From Spirodela intermedia (taxonomy: Eukaryota; Streptophyta; Magnoliopsida; Alismatales; Araceae), in assembly GCA_902729315.2 (NCBI GenBank), contig LR746272.1:13282327-13346326 (forward strand): 64,000 nucleotides of DNA, read 5' to 3'. Under the pieces are notes generated by a model that was not told the DNA's origin, ran no database searches, and saw only the letters and a program-made list of their open reading frames with translations. Position 1 is the first letter of the stretch. Every line of letters starts with the position of its first letter. This document shows, in pieces, positions 24,101 to 39,100 of this stretch. Made by a program: the position numbers and the translations under genes.

Positions 24101-27100
24101 CTAACAAAGAAATAACGGACATGAAGAAGAAAAAATATGTAGGATATTAAATGAACGACAAGGTTTTTAGTTGTTGCCAGAAATGTTACTGCGAAGAGTC
24201 TAAAACTTAGGAGGTATAATATATTTTACTCAATTGAAGAAGTGAATCAAATAAAATAATGAATGATGAACATGGAACCCACGTTGCAAGATCATCAAGA
24301 AGGGAAATGAAGATGAATTCATGAGTGGTGGAAAACTAACAAAAGTTGGGTATACGGAGGAACCGTGGAACATAATTAAACATGAATCTAAGAGATGAGC
24401 AATACATCCACGTCCAAGAAGAGGATAAACCAAACGAATGAATGCTCAGATCATCTGTCCACGTTAGAAAGCCAACAAGATTAATTTTGCACACTAAATG
24501 CCGATCTTTTGCTTTCACAGGAAAGTACTGCACGGATACCAATGTACATTAGCAATAACATCGAGCTGCCTTTAGAGGAGAATCATCGAGATTTGGGCAT
24601 ACTAATCTGTTTAACACTTTTGGAAATATGAACATTTGTTGTTCTTAACAAAATACGCAGGATGATGAAATCATGCTAAAGAGCAAGAATAAACCACTTT
24701 ACAATGGGAATATCCCAATCACTAGAGATACTGAACCGAATTTGACATAACGATATGGCAGATCCCAATGTATGAGTGCATCCATGTGATATGTATTTTT
24801 ACCATATGCACATAAATAATGAAATTTCATGAGGCCTGTCATAGAAAGAAGGACGAAGATAAAGATATTGTACGTTCAGAACGTACTGATATGTACTAGA
24901 ATAGAATGTATATCAGATATGGAAAACTAACGATGTTTGAAGCCCCCGATATGCCACACTGCCCAATAATGTATCTATTTTCAAGTACATACAAATACAA
25001 AGATGATATATAGCTTTGCGCAGGTTAATACCTTGATAAATTAAAATAAGCCAAGGTCATAGAAAAAATGTTCAAAAAAAAAATCGTCAAAAAATGTTTT
25101 ACACAACTTTAATCCTAACCAAATGGCCATAATACCCTCACGTATGTTGACTTATTAAAGACAGTTCAGTCCAGTATGATAATATCTAAAACCAGCTGTA
25201 GCGCACATTAGTTCTTCTCCCCAGACTGATTTATGTAACTTATCAGGGTATTGAACTCCACAATCCTTTACATCAAGAGACCAACTAGAACATAACACGT
25301 CAAAAACCATGACTTCTTTTCAATAATATTAACTTACAGGCAACGCCAACCCCAACCATGTACGGTCTATCCAATGAAACATGAGAACCTATCGAAAAAA
25401 CTGATGATGTGAACGGTAATGCAAAACATCCTTCTACACACCAAACAGGACAAATTTGCGGGCAAATTTGCGCCCGCATAAGGGCTAAAACAATCGACAC
25501 AGATTAGTGATGTTCAGGACACCAGAAAATGATCAATTTAGCCGGCCAAAGCCGAAACCTAAATGATCATCAGGATTACCATTAAACATTCTTCTTTAAT
25601 CTTGATGGGATATCTCAGCTAAAGAATTTGACACGGTTTCTGAAGATAAGACCCTCTGGATATTAATCTTCTGCAGGTGTGACGGGGCACTGTATTCGGG
25701 GAACATAAATCGGAGGTCTGTTGAAAACCCTATCAGTTGTCCATTGTAACCGCATGGAAGCCCATCTGGGACACGAACCACATCACATATAAATCACGGA
25801 GACTTCTTTAAAATGAGTTGCAATCAATGATACATGATGCGACACAACATTAGGACAATAAAAGTTATTCCGCCGATAAACATTTTTATTCTAAATGGAT
25901 TCTTGGTGAAATAAACACACCAGATATAAACCACATGAATTTTTTCCGTATGAAATAGTCTTAAAGTAACGGAAAAACTAGAACAAAACCACAGGGATAA
26001 GAGGAAAAAAGGCAGCATTTTTAGATGCCCCATACCTGAAGGCGTAGAAATTTCCTGGCGACCAGGAAATACAAATATGAAGTAAGGCTAAAGCATAACC
26101 GAAATATGAATACTTCTTGCTTCTTCCGACTCTGATATTATAAAAATAAAATTACATAATCAGTACAAGATAATAAGGAAAGATCATCCTCATCCAGTCA
26201 AACTGTCAACAAGCTCACCTCAATAAAAGCTGAACCATCAAAAGAGAAGATAACACACATCAGATGAAAAAGCTCTTGAATGAATCCGTACTGATCATTT
26301 TCTTCATAAGGCCAAACCTTGAGGAAAAAAAATGCCATGAAGTGTTGGGGAAGTTTCAAACAATCATTGAGTAAAGTATTTAAGGAAGAAAGTGTACCTT
26401 ACTGAGTATATATACAACAAGATTGATTTGCTCTAAGGCAAACTCATCTGCCCTTGAAACATCCTTCCTGAGAATTTCATCAAAAGCTGACTGATGCTCC
26501 CTAACGAAATCTACAACTTCACGAACTATTTTGTTCTTTACCTGGAATAATTAGTCAACGTTTTAAGGAAAAAAACAGTATAGAGTTTTTTGTCTAGAAA
26601 AGCTCTTGAATGAATCCGTATAGAAAAACAGAATAATATTTTCGTACAGAAAAGCTCTTGAATGAATCCGAACAGAAAAAAAGAATAATTGTTCTCTTTC
26701 AAAGGTTCCATAATGACAGAGTATTAAAAAGTGAAAACAAAAAAGGAATCGCAAGGTTGGGTGGCATGAGGAGTCAAGCCACCGGGAATATAAGGCTAAG
26801 CATATAAGGAAAAGGACGACTGAGAAACAAATGTAATGAATTGACAAAATGCCACGTGCATCCAAGACAAGAAGAAGCCACACATTAAATTCACCGTTGT
26901 GAGGGCTTCTTAAAAATACAGATTACGTAGACTATATTCTTGAAGATAGGAAGCCAAACGCTCCGGATGAACAAGAACCAGTGATGAAAAGTAATAAGGA
27001 ACATCAATTCTCCGTGAAAACGGCCCAGATACCTGCGGGAGGTTGACAATATTCAGCTGGTTTTGAAAATGTTATTTACCAAAGAATCCACACCTTTAAA

Positions 27101-30100
27101 TTTATATTAGTCCCTTGGGAAATTTGACCGAATTACTAATATGTCATACGTTGGGAACATAGTTGCTAGACACATGGATGGTCTGCTATTAGCCCGGCAT
27201 TGAGGCAAACGCAGTTTTGTGCATCTGAGCTGTTTGGTAGATAGACTGTTTTTGCATCTTTGTTAATGAACAAGTGTGATCAAGGGTTTTTTGTAACACG
27301 AGGGGTAAATCTCACATTTTGAGAATTATTAATTCTCAGCATTACATGCAGTCTCCTGGTATGCTTCTAAGTCTTGTACATAGGTTTTCTTTTCTTTTGT
27401 GGGGAGAATATCAAGATGAAACCAAGTAGCTCCGAAAACCAGAATCAACAACTAGAAGAAAACGATCAACCAAATTTAAAATGAGTTAGGAGTAAATCTC
27501 ATCAAATTGTTTGCTACAATGCCGTTCCGTGTAAGAGGGGCACACAGATATCTTAACCATTGCAAATGAAGACAGTATATTCTGCATAAAGTTCGCGCCT
27601 TTGTGTGCGTCTGATCCTCACTTTCTCGTCAGTTTTAGCCATCCCTTTCCTGCCACCTCCTCAGTCTCGTCTTTTGATGAGATATTATTTTCTTAAGTGT
27701 TTTACACATCAATTGCGTTAAGACAAGATAAACAGTTAGTCATTTATTGATAAAAAATCAGGATGGAACAAAACGACAGACAAATCCACGCGGCAATAAT
27801 TATTAAAGTTCTCTACATGCACAAAAACACTTCACAACCAGTCAATCCACATACTGCAATTCAGGAGTTATTTGAAAGAAAAAAGGTCAAAAAGAACATC
27901 AACTAGTAGCGAAAAGAACATGAAATATACAATCACCGAACTTATTCATATGAAATACTTGTTCATATACTAGGAAAAATTTGCTGAGAAATCTATAATA
28001 CTTAAGTAACAGAGGTAAAGAATGGAAGAAAACCTCAAATAGTTCTGATAAGGCCACTAGTGATGTCAAACTAGAAACCAATCTCAATGCCGGAGAGAGG
28101 ACTAGCCGTAGCCTCTCATTCACAGCTGTTGAATCCCGGACAGATTTATAATCACCGCTTCTCATACTTCGCTGATGAAAATTAGAACTATTAGATCCCA
28201 TCAATAGAAAAGGCAACAGATTATACACTAAAAGTACCTTCATCTGCAAATCAACAACCCTGCATGATCGTAAATGTTCTAAAACCCCCATTGAAATCAG
28301 GATCTGTCCACCAAACTTCTCGTAGCTATGACTAATCCTCAATAACAAAGCAAGCTTAGCCTCAAGAGTACATAACCTCTGCAAAGAATCCAATGAGTGC
28401 CATCCATCCTGGGAAGCCAACAAGAAAGTGAAGTATGAGAAAGTAAGGTTGATGTTCCAATGTATACGTAAGTTACCATTCTATAATTCACTTAAAGATC
28501 AATCTAACAACTGGAAAGCTATTCAAACAGCTGATAATATCAGAATATCTCACAATGGTAATAATTTTAATTGATAGGGAATAAAGAAATTAAGACAACC
28601 AAAAATCAAACAATAGATGGCCCAAAGCAGGAATCCGATCACACTTCCAAAGAATAAAATCCCAGGTCACATATAATATTAAGAATAAATTTCAAAAATC
28701 AGGTGAATAGTCTCAGTAAGTTTCTGTAAAATAAAATTATATGGGACATATACTACACGATAAATGGAAAGCATACCGGTATGATTTCTTTACCAAGGCA
28801 TGATGCCAATAGAACAAACATAATAAGAAGAAATTTCCAAATTATGATGAATAATATGGGGAGAGTGAAGGTTAGAAAACAGAGGACATTAAAAGAGATA
28901 CAGATGGATCAGCATCGCATACAGCAAGGATGTCAACGCTTTCTTCTTGGATATAAAAAAATAATATCATAGCAGCGTAGAAAACATGAGAAAATAATAT
29001 AACTGTCATCATCAGTTGGACATAAAAAATAGAAAAAATCAAGATCCAAAGGCAAGTTCTAGAGAAAACAAACCTGGCAAGTGAAATTGCTAATGTCCAC
29101 AAGACATGTTCTTAAAAATCCTCTACTTTGAAGCTGGACCAAGAAAAATCTTTCTTGATCAATGCTGACAAATGTATCTAGAACATAAAGTGAAATCGCC
29201 TTCCCAGCTTCACTCCCCTGAGTTGCGTCCCTTGTTAACTAGATATGCATAATATTCACGTGAATGCGTCAGCTAGAAGAACATAACTCTTTGGAAAAGA
29301 AACTTTGATATAGACCGGAAGTAGACATATCAGATAATATAAAACCGGAGGAGACAGTTAAGGAGACAACGTCTTACCATCAATAAAAAAGCTAAAATTC
29401 AGGCACATTATCTCATATTTGTAGTATTTCACATGCTATTCAGTTAGATTCTCTCTTTTCATTGGCATTGATGTAAGCCTACAAAAGAAAACTATGGATG
29501 TCTTGGAACAGTTAAGAGAAGAGCACACCCACCAAGTCAAGAATTCCTTGGGCTTCTTTCTTCAATATTGAAAAGTTGGCACGCAGTAGTTCAGCTTGCT
29601 CTCTGTCAACCTTTAAACCAGATAACAATCAATTAGGCCAATTATGCCAAGGATGCCTCAAACCCAAATAAAGTAAAATATGGGAAACCTTCTGGAGATC
29701 AGAATCTTCTCCATCATGCTCTTCACGCAACAAGAATCCTAATATTGATCCTGAGAAGTCAGGATCAAGTATACTTCGACAGTATTGAAAGTAGCTGAGA
29801 AGTAATGCATATTGACTGCAATTCAAACATTCAATACATTAAATACCATTAGAAAGAAAGAAAATTGTATGAATAATACTCCAGGCAAGCTAAATATAAT
29901 ACCGCCTCCTTAATATTTCTGATGACTCGTTTCTCAGAATAGCCATCAAAAGCTTATGCAAGATAGACTGGCATGCCCCACTTGGGAGCTGCTTCACAGA
30001 AATGACATCCAGGCACGTTACATTGTCTGGATCCACTCCTCCGGGGCACACAAATCTTTCATCCCGCAGTTTGGCCATGCAAGTCAGTGAGACCTTTGGG

Positions 30101-33100
30101 AAGCAAAAAAAATGAATAGGCTATTGACAGAAGTGAGTTCAAACTAACAAAGACAAAATTATACATCATTCAATCACCTGACTCAACATTACAGCCATTT
30201 TTAAAGAACAGTCGGAAGAAACTGATGCACCCAAGGAAGCATCAAGCAACCTGATACCATTTTCAAAAAGGAAGTTAAGCATTTACTCGATTTGAAATTA
30301 AAAAAATAAAGCTGAATCCCTTACTCAAATAAAATTTCAGAATGATCCTCAAGGAACATCATTCTTCTAGATATGGAGACCTGAAAGGCATAAGTAAAAC
30401 CGAAATCAAAACACTACATAGAGCAGAAACCAAATACATATTCCTTGTGGAGAAAGCTCATCTACCTCGACAATGTGAGTCCAAGCTGTCAAAAAGTGAA
30501 GTTGTGCGGCTTGCTCTTCAAGGTTAGTGTTGTACTTCCAGCCCCACCTTAACAATTGTTGAATTGACTCCTTTAGGTTATCCATTTCTACTTCCATGCC
30601 AAGAGAACCGAGATGTGGATTAAGAAGATTAAGCATCTGAGATAACCATAAACAATGTACAATCAGATAACCTAAAATAATGAAGTATAAGTCAGGAAAG
30701 GAAATAAAAAATTGATAAGATAAATCATTAGGCATACGATAATACGTCTTCAATCACAAAATAATAATTGAGCAACAAAGACGAAAATTGACCTGCCAAA
30801 TCTTATCATGGAAAGCTGCTAGGTCAATCAAGCGATCACCTCGTTCAGAGTAATAGTATACACCACCTTTTTCAGAAGCGGAAGGATTTTTTAGTATATC
30901 GTCCACCTTCATAAGACAACATGTCAGAAATACAGGGAATATGGAGAAACAAAAATTTATAGGTTGGTTACTCACCCGTAAGTCGTATTTCAGATTAGCA
31001 AGAATTTGAGAATAACTTGCCATGTCAGGGCACCTGAATAGGACGATTTCAAGCAATCGTAATATCTGAAACAAAAAACAAAATCTGCATATTTGTTTAT
31101 CGTTTATGAAAGACATCACAAGAAAAACGTAAGCTACTACTACGACTAATAATAAAAATGATTAATCAACAATAGACAGTTCAAAATAAAGTAGCTCATA
31201 AAGAAACCAGATTGTAGCCAAACGGCAAGCACCGAATCGAAAAGGACTTTAAGAAGTAAATATTCAATATGAAGCGAAAGAAAATTGATGAAGATATCAT
31301 TGAAATCTGTGAAAATTCGCTCTGTCGCCTGCACTCTGTTTGGGTAATACGAAAATTTCTTCCGTTCAATACTAATCCACAAATGGAACACAACTGATTG
31401 TGGACCCTTGTAGTTCGGGCGGCAAGAAATGTGGAACTAAAGGCAAATCCGAGTTTGCTGATTGTCATAACTGATCAGAAACAATGGCTTACGGTGATGA
31501 ACAGGGGACTGTCAGAAGGATTCTCAGGATGAAGACAGAACCAATCAAATAGAAATTATCATAGGGGCAACATGAATGAACAGAACGGTGACAGGTAAAA
31601 ATAGTAGAAAATCACCACTGCCCAGGATGACAAAAGGAGATGACGAATCTCTTAAATGTCAATAGTGTCATGACTGATAAGTTCTAGCAGACTACCAGGA
31701 ATCAGTGGCAGCGGTGGGGATAGGATGAAGGGAGGCTCTCCGATCACACTAGCAGAATAGTAACGGCAGCTATTGTTGGCAACCGATAAGAGTGTCATTG
31801 GCAGCGCCTGGTTGAGTTCTGGCAGCAACATCACTCATGCTATCCTATCCAATCCAATTAGAATCAAGCTTGAAGGCAGCAATCCAGATTTCCTTTTCTA
31901 AGATGATTTAACCACTATCATAAAACAGCAAATAAAAATTACAACGTGAAGCAAAAAGTCAAAAGTAAAGGTAAAATAAAATAAAATAAACACAAGAAAC
32001 ATGACTGTTGACTGATGGCAATAGTCGCAAGGGAGTGAAAAGTAAGTGACAATAACTTGTGGTGATGGGAAGTGAGCTTAATAGTGGATAATGGTGGGTA
32101 CCAACAGACTAGTTCACAAAAACCCTATTCCCCGTTCAGTTTTTGAGGGTGGAGTTCTAATCAATCGATAAGGGAGAAAATGAGGAAAAGACTTGACTCT
32201 TTATACCCAAATCGGTTTTTTCTTGACAATGTCAATTTTTACAAGACCTGAATGAAGAAGTGAAGAAGGCCAGTAAAAGAATCAATCAGGAGTTCACCAT
32301 GATTGAGATTTACAATAATCTTCTTGTACAAATCCTTTCTTGATCCATATCTTACTCTTGACTTCCAATTCTTGTCATTTAGATATTGACAAAGGAAACG
32401 CCCAAGCGGAAATTTCAATGAAAATACGAAGAAGGAAAAAATATTAAAACAAATATGAAGAACAATCTAACCATAACCAGTTACGGTCTTGGAATGACAT
32501 ATAGAAAATTATGTGAACAAGCTTGGGAAATCCTAGGCAAACAATGGCTTAAACACGAAGTAAAGAAAAAAGAAATCCTCAAGAAAAAAATGTAAAACAA
32601 CATTATTCTATTTTCACAGAGAGAGAAAAAGATATCAAGGAAAATGTTTTTCCCGGCAACAGACATACCTTACTCCTATTGACAGTGTTGCTTCCATCAC
32701 GATGACTCTCTACCTGTAATGCTTGTGATAAACTTGGGCCTGTGTACATTTCACCAGAGACTGGACCAAAAATTTGCGAAAGGATTGTGAGGCATGCATC
32801 ACGATGTGTGGACACAGCCATATCAGCAACATGCAACTCCAACGCCAACAGTTTTAAAAACCAAGCTCTCTGACAGGAGACAATGATATTAAACGATCAG
32901 ATGTATTCAAAAGTGAACTACACGGAAAGTAACAATATATTCTTCCAAATTTATGCATTCGTAAAGGCTGGAAACATTCCGGCAGTTTGTTTTCAACTTT
33001 ATTGTATATAAATTGAGTTAGAAGATCTTTATGATTGTTAATATAGTACCTTTAATATACACAATTTATGAACAAAGTCCTTTAATTATTCTACATTTTG

Positions 33101-36100
33101 GGTCAATGTACCATCATCTCTGACATGAGAAAATGATATTAAACGATCAGATGTATACAAAAAAGACAGCTACACGACCATCACAACAAAAGGAGCACTA
33201 TAAATCGAGTTAGAAGATCTTTATGATTGTTAATATAATATCTATAAATATACACAATTTATGAACAAAGTCCTTTCATTACTATACATTTTGGGTCAAT
33301 ATACCATTATCCTCTAAATTTACTAACGTTTTACCACAAATTTAATCCCTGATCAAAGTATAAACAGCTTCTTACACCATTCCAAAAGGTTCATGATACC
33401 ATGCACACAATGAAAGCAAGTAGTTTGCACCTGATTCCAGTGACCAAGTTTAATAGTAATAAAATCTATTATCTTTCAAAAGATCATAACCAGTTTGTCA
33501 AAGGCAAATTAGTCACAAGAAAAGGACAGACAACATAGCCACCACTAAATCAACTAACCAATGCTTCCTAGATCTCGAAAAGCGTTTATTTTCCATATTC
33601 GTTTATAGAATCATAAGTAACACAAAAGCTAAGGGAATAACTCCCAGTGTAGATGACACTGCATCAAAATTCCTGGCACCTTTCTCTCAACTTTTCCTCC
33701 ACTTCGGATTAATTCATAAGAACCAGACATTAGAATGTCAGGACTTATTGACACATAATGTGCAGTATGCACCCAAAAACAAAAAAAGCAAATTGGATTA
33801 TCCCAAGCAGCTATACTATTTTGTTGATTGCTTGGAGATCGTAAAGAGGCACAGGCAAGTACTGTTCAACTATTAACTTCCAAACTTTCTTCTCGCAAAC
33901 CTGCATCATTTGATGTTCATTAGTATTTATGTAAACTTAAAAAGAATAATCCATTCAATTCACCTGTCAAGAAACATTAACTAATGTACATTTTTTGTTC
34001 TCAATCTTTGGACATAACACTGCCCTTTTTCATTTATGAGGAATAACAACATACTTATTTAAGGTTGTGTGCTTTCTACCTCCTTGCTCTTCTACCTAGC
34101 AAAGGATATAACTCCCGTACTTACGATATCTTCCTCAGAAAATTAGATTTGTTAGCTTAATTTACAGGAGGTGGATGTTTTAACTAGTTGTTTATGAATA
34201 TAAGAAACAATCAAATGCCAAGAATTTGGTACCTGATGGAGAGAGCTAATCCTGAGTGCATGAGAACTAGTTCTCTTAGGAAGTGGAGAAACGCCAATAG
34301 TTTCCACATGCTGACCAAAAAAACACTTTCACAATTAATAAAATACGCCATAGATATAAAAAAATTAATAAATAAAATAAGCTTCAAACCTTCGAGAAAA
34401 AATGATATTTTTTTGTGCTCAAGAGGTCAAGGGTTGCTCCTCCGGTCAATGGATCCATGCACAATTCGTAAAGAAGCTGCACAATAGAAATGAGTACTGT
34501 ATTGCCTCCACATACATATTAAGTAAAATCACAAAGTATTGGTGGCAAATGAGGCAGTTACCTGAAAACTAAACTCATAGAGTAATCCATTTACATCGCG
34601 CTTTGACATTTTTTCCAAATTTTTTAGAATGATCTTCAGGCAACTGCACAACATCTTCCAAGATCAGGTTATTCCCAGTTCTAACCAAGTCGCTGGATAA
34701 TCAATAAATATTGTGAGCTAAACCTGTAATGGTATTTTGGCTGTAACACCGTACGATCAACAGGCGTGTCCACATCAAACTTGAGAAGCAAATGTGTGAC
34801 ATTCGGAGCTGGACGAGTGATATTATCTAAAAGAAGCTGAAGATACAAATAGACATTAAAATCACTCTTTAACGGAAAGGAGGCCCTTGGTTAAAAATGA
34901 CTCAGACAGACCTGCAGTATAAGAACCCCCGAGTCATCTTTAGAATTCTCAATAAGTTGGAACTCATCAAAGCGAGACTCTAAACAGGCAGCATAGTCTT
35001 CAACCAAGCATTTTGCAGCACTAGATTTTAACAACAGTGGTACAAGTCCAGACATGCGGGTACTATCACAAGAAAAAATAGCATTAATATTAGAGAAGGA
35101 ACTACACAGAAAAAAAAAACATGAATACATTTCGTTAAAGAGGACATGCATGCATTAACCAGGGAATGCCAGCAAGCTTCATCACGAACTAAGAGTTTTC
35201 ACCTGAAGATACTCATGATTTTTATTGAGCACTGCTGAATTTGAGGAAGGAAATCATATCGAACATACTCCAGTAAAGAAATAACCTGACTGTGATCTTG
35301 AGATAGTATGACGTCCAAAGGCTGCAAAAGCAAAGCCATCAATAAAACAAATGGATATTTATAAGATAAATATATAAAATGGTGAATATTAAGGTTACAA
35401 CCTGGTACAAAGGACGCCAAGAGCCAGCAACAAGGAGATCCTTCTCAAAAACAAGAATTACAATTTCTAACGAGAGATGCACGGCCTTCTCCAAAATGTG
35501 GCCGTATGTTTTGCTACTACGATCATGTATGATGGAATTTGTCCCCAGAGAGAGAATACTCATGATATTACGAAAAATCGTTCTACCACTCATGAAATCC
35601 TGCAAAAGAAATTCGCAGCCATCGATATCAACATGTTTCATAGAGACATGATGCACTGTAAGTGTTTGCAACGATCTACTAAGAAAATTCGAATTGGCAG
35701 AAAATACCAATGCAAGAGACTCATTACAAGGGTCATTGGGCAAGTTGACTAATAGGCACTGTGTCTTGCCTTCACCAAACAAGTCAGGATGCTCACGAAA
35801 TCCGGTCAAGCACAGATCTAAAAGATACAGTGCATTGCTAGTAAGGCTGGCCATGAGGTTTGAATATTATGCAAGTTCTATAGAACTACAAATGTTATCA
35901 CTACATCTCATGACAAAGAAAACATAAAGATCAACAACTAGCTTAAATGTAAAGATGCAAATCACATAAAAGATGTACGAAATATTTATAAAGATGAAAA
36001 AAAACGAAATTCAATCTGAAGAAAAGTTGCACAAGTAGACAATCCCCCTTAAATTTGCCACAAGAAGCATAGTTCCAAAATGACTTCGCTGCTGAATAAA

Positions 36101-39100
36101 TGTCACAGATACAAAGTCTGAATAATATCTAAGCACAATTTATCTAAGTTCTTTTTGCCCTGATAAATAAAGAGTACTTATTCCTCTCTTTTTACTGTGG
36201 AAAATATAATTTATTACGATTTCTCTCTTTATATTAATCTGACAGACCATTTCCTTCTGCCCTATTGGCCATTATGTGGGAAGCAGTAATTCAGAGGGGA
36301 ATTCCTGGCAATCCCCCTAATCCATGCAGGATTTTTCAACAAGAACAAAGTTTGGAGGGGGGATGACACATGTACGCTAGCTTTGAAGATTACTCTCTGA
36401 ATATCATACTGAAAGGTTGAAAGAGATAATATCCTAGTGAGAGTACTGCCTGTTCTATTGGATGATCCACCATTACGGAAGAGAGAACTGAAGGTCTGGA
36501 AAAATATTTTTAAATTTACAGTTCTCCATGTGTCTTGGTCTTTTATCCCTAGTGTCATGTTGGTACCTTCCACAGAAGTTTACAATACAGGGATGACAAC
36601 CAACATTATGGGGGCAGGCAGTAGTAGAAAAAATGTCACCAGCAGACTTTTGATATCATAAGCAAAAACTCACAAATCGCAGTTAAACAGGGAAACATAG
36701 ATGATAATTATTTCTGATGCAACAGAATATCAATATAAGCATTAGCAAAATTTACAATGTCCATAAAATTCAGAGAAAATGAAATATATATCATTACTTT
36801 AAGCAGTTCTAATATCGGGAGCTGCTTTTCAAGTGTAGTTCCACGCGTCAAGCTAGGTTGTTGAGATGATTCCAGATCATCAATATCATCATCAGTTACA
36901 TCGTACATAGTCAGTATCCTGCCAAAAGGAAGAATCCCTAATTTAGTTCAAATACATATCTTGAAAGAAAAAGATAAGAATTCCAAAACATGGTATGTTT
37001 AAAATTATAATTAAATGCATGCATAAACAAGCAAAAGAAAAATGATTGGATCTTGATACATTCATACACCCAGTTGCATCCCGTGAAGCATTAGGCAAAG
37101 AGCCTGTAAAATCACACTCAGCGCTTCGTATCACCAGTTGAATCAATACAAGGCGCAGTAACATATCAGCAAAAGCAAATGAAACTCACATCTTAAAGTG
37201 TTGGAGACAAGCAACAACCAACTGCCATTTCTCACAGGGGTCAGCATATGCGCGTTGAGGAAACAGCCCAAAAACATGATCGCATATAAACCTAAATATC
37301 CATAAAAATCTGGAAAATCATCACATCAGAAAGAACAATCAGATTAGAAACTGTTAATCAGTCAATAAAGAAAACAAATAAATTACCAAAGTGAGGAATT
37401 TTACCGTTGCCCTCGGTCACCTATGTCCTTTTCTTTTGCAATAAGGGAATTCAACAAGTTAAGGAAAGATATAGTAGATGGATATTTCTCCTGCCTCGCT
37501 TCAACTTCATTTAGTTCAAACCGCATATCATAGACCTGGCAAAGTCAAAAGCTAAACTATATAACAAATTGATTATGCAACTATATTCACCTTAATCCAT
37601 GAACCATCTGAAAAAGCAAACACTCTGAAGGAAAGGTGATTAGTTCATAAAGACCAAAGGATTATGACATATGAACTGGAAATTCACAAGCCAGTGCGAA
37701 CATTTAACAGCAGAACTGCGAAAAAGGTTCGCATACACTTATTTTGTTCATCACGCAGGAGAATGCCCACAGATTTATCAAGATGTTGCACGAAATTTCA
37801 TACATTTAGAGAAGGTTGGTCGTAAATCCACCAAGTGCCCTGAGATTTAACATTAATGATAGACGATAAAAAGACAACTAAAAATGCATTTTTCCTCAGC
37901 TCCTTCCTCAGTCATGGGCTTCAGAAACCCAAGATGGATTAAAGACAAATAAACAAAATCCAACATTGAAGGTACAACCAGATTTTGACTTTCTGTAATT
38001 TTCAGAAATTTTTTATAACTGCTAAGATGTGAAGTAATTTGCAGAATCTACAAAAAGATTTTATTGTTTTCGATCAATTTAACATGAAAAATCATCTTCA
38101 CACGTCGTCGGTTGCCCCTTTACAGGCAAAGTCACAGGGCTCATTTGAACGACAATAAACCCTAAAAGACCCAAGTGCACAATAAACAGGGCGACAGATG
38201 GAGGCAGCCTGATGACCACAGATCGCAGAAGGGCACATCATTCTTTTTCTTATTTTTTTTCACATAATTATTAATTTGCATGGCGCGCATTGCACCCACT
38301 ATAAACTGAGGCCCATGGTTCAACATTTTTCTTAATTTTTTATTTTTTCCTGAATCATTTTATAATCATATCACAATGGGGTTTTCAGATGTATACACCT
38401 GCTCCCAATATTGATGAATTCAGCTCATTCACCGATAGTTACGAAACTATACCAAGGTAACATGGCATGACGCCCTGACCATTTTTTTCATTATAGAAAT
38501 ATCAACTCAACCCCAATTGCTGCTTGTATTTCCATATGATGAACAGGTGACAATTGTAGGGTTTGTTTTAACACAAACAACACCCACCGTTTGGCTCTAC
38601 TCCTAGGAAGTTCATTGCTAATTCTATCAGTTTTACCCTCTTACAACTCGGAAAAATATAGTCTCCCATCAGTAGCTACTGGGAAACATGCATTTCCAAT
38701 GCCTATTGTTGATACTCGTTGAGAAAACATATGCTATACGTATGCTTTATTAAGACAATACAGGAAATCAGAAAGTGTGAAAAAACAGAAAAAGTACTTC
38801 TGGGAAGCAAAAAAGAATAAACCAACTGTGTGACAAGTCTTCTTTTTGGTGCTAAACGAAAACAGTACAACCCGCAGAAAAGCGAAGCTAGAAGTGTGAG
38901 AAAGAAATACCCGCAGAGACATCTGTTGTGTACTGCTTCCAGTAGGTGGGCCGACCACCACTGGTAGATCATATTGCTCAAGGTACCCCCAAATCGTATC
39001 CTTTAACATAGGAGATAGATGAACGAAAGAAACTATGGCATTCCTCAACGCTCCCTAAAACAAGATCAAATTAATACAAAGCCCATTCATTAAAAGAAAA

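Noticed and set aside
36262-36573. 103-codon minus-strand frame in NUP205 intron 18
   Set aside because: No recognisable domain, no continuity with NUP205 exons, and consistent with chance or an unrecognised old repeat.
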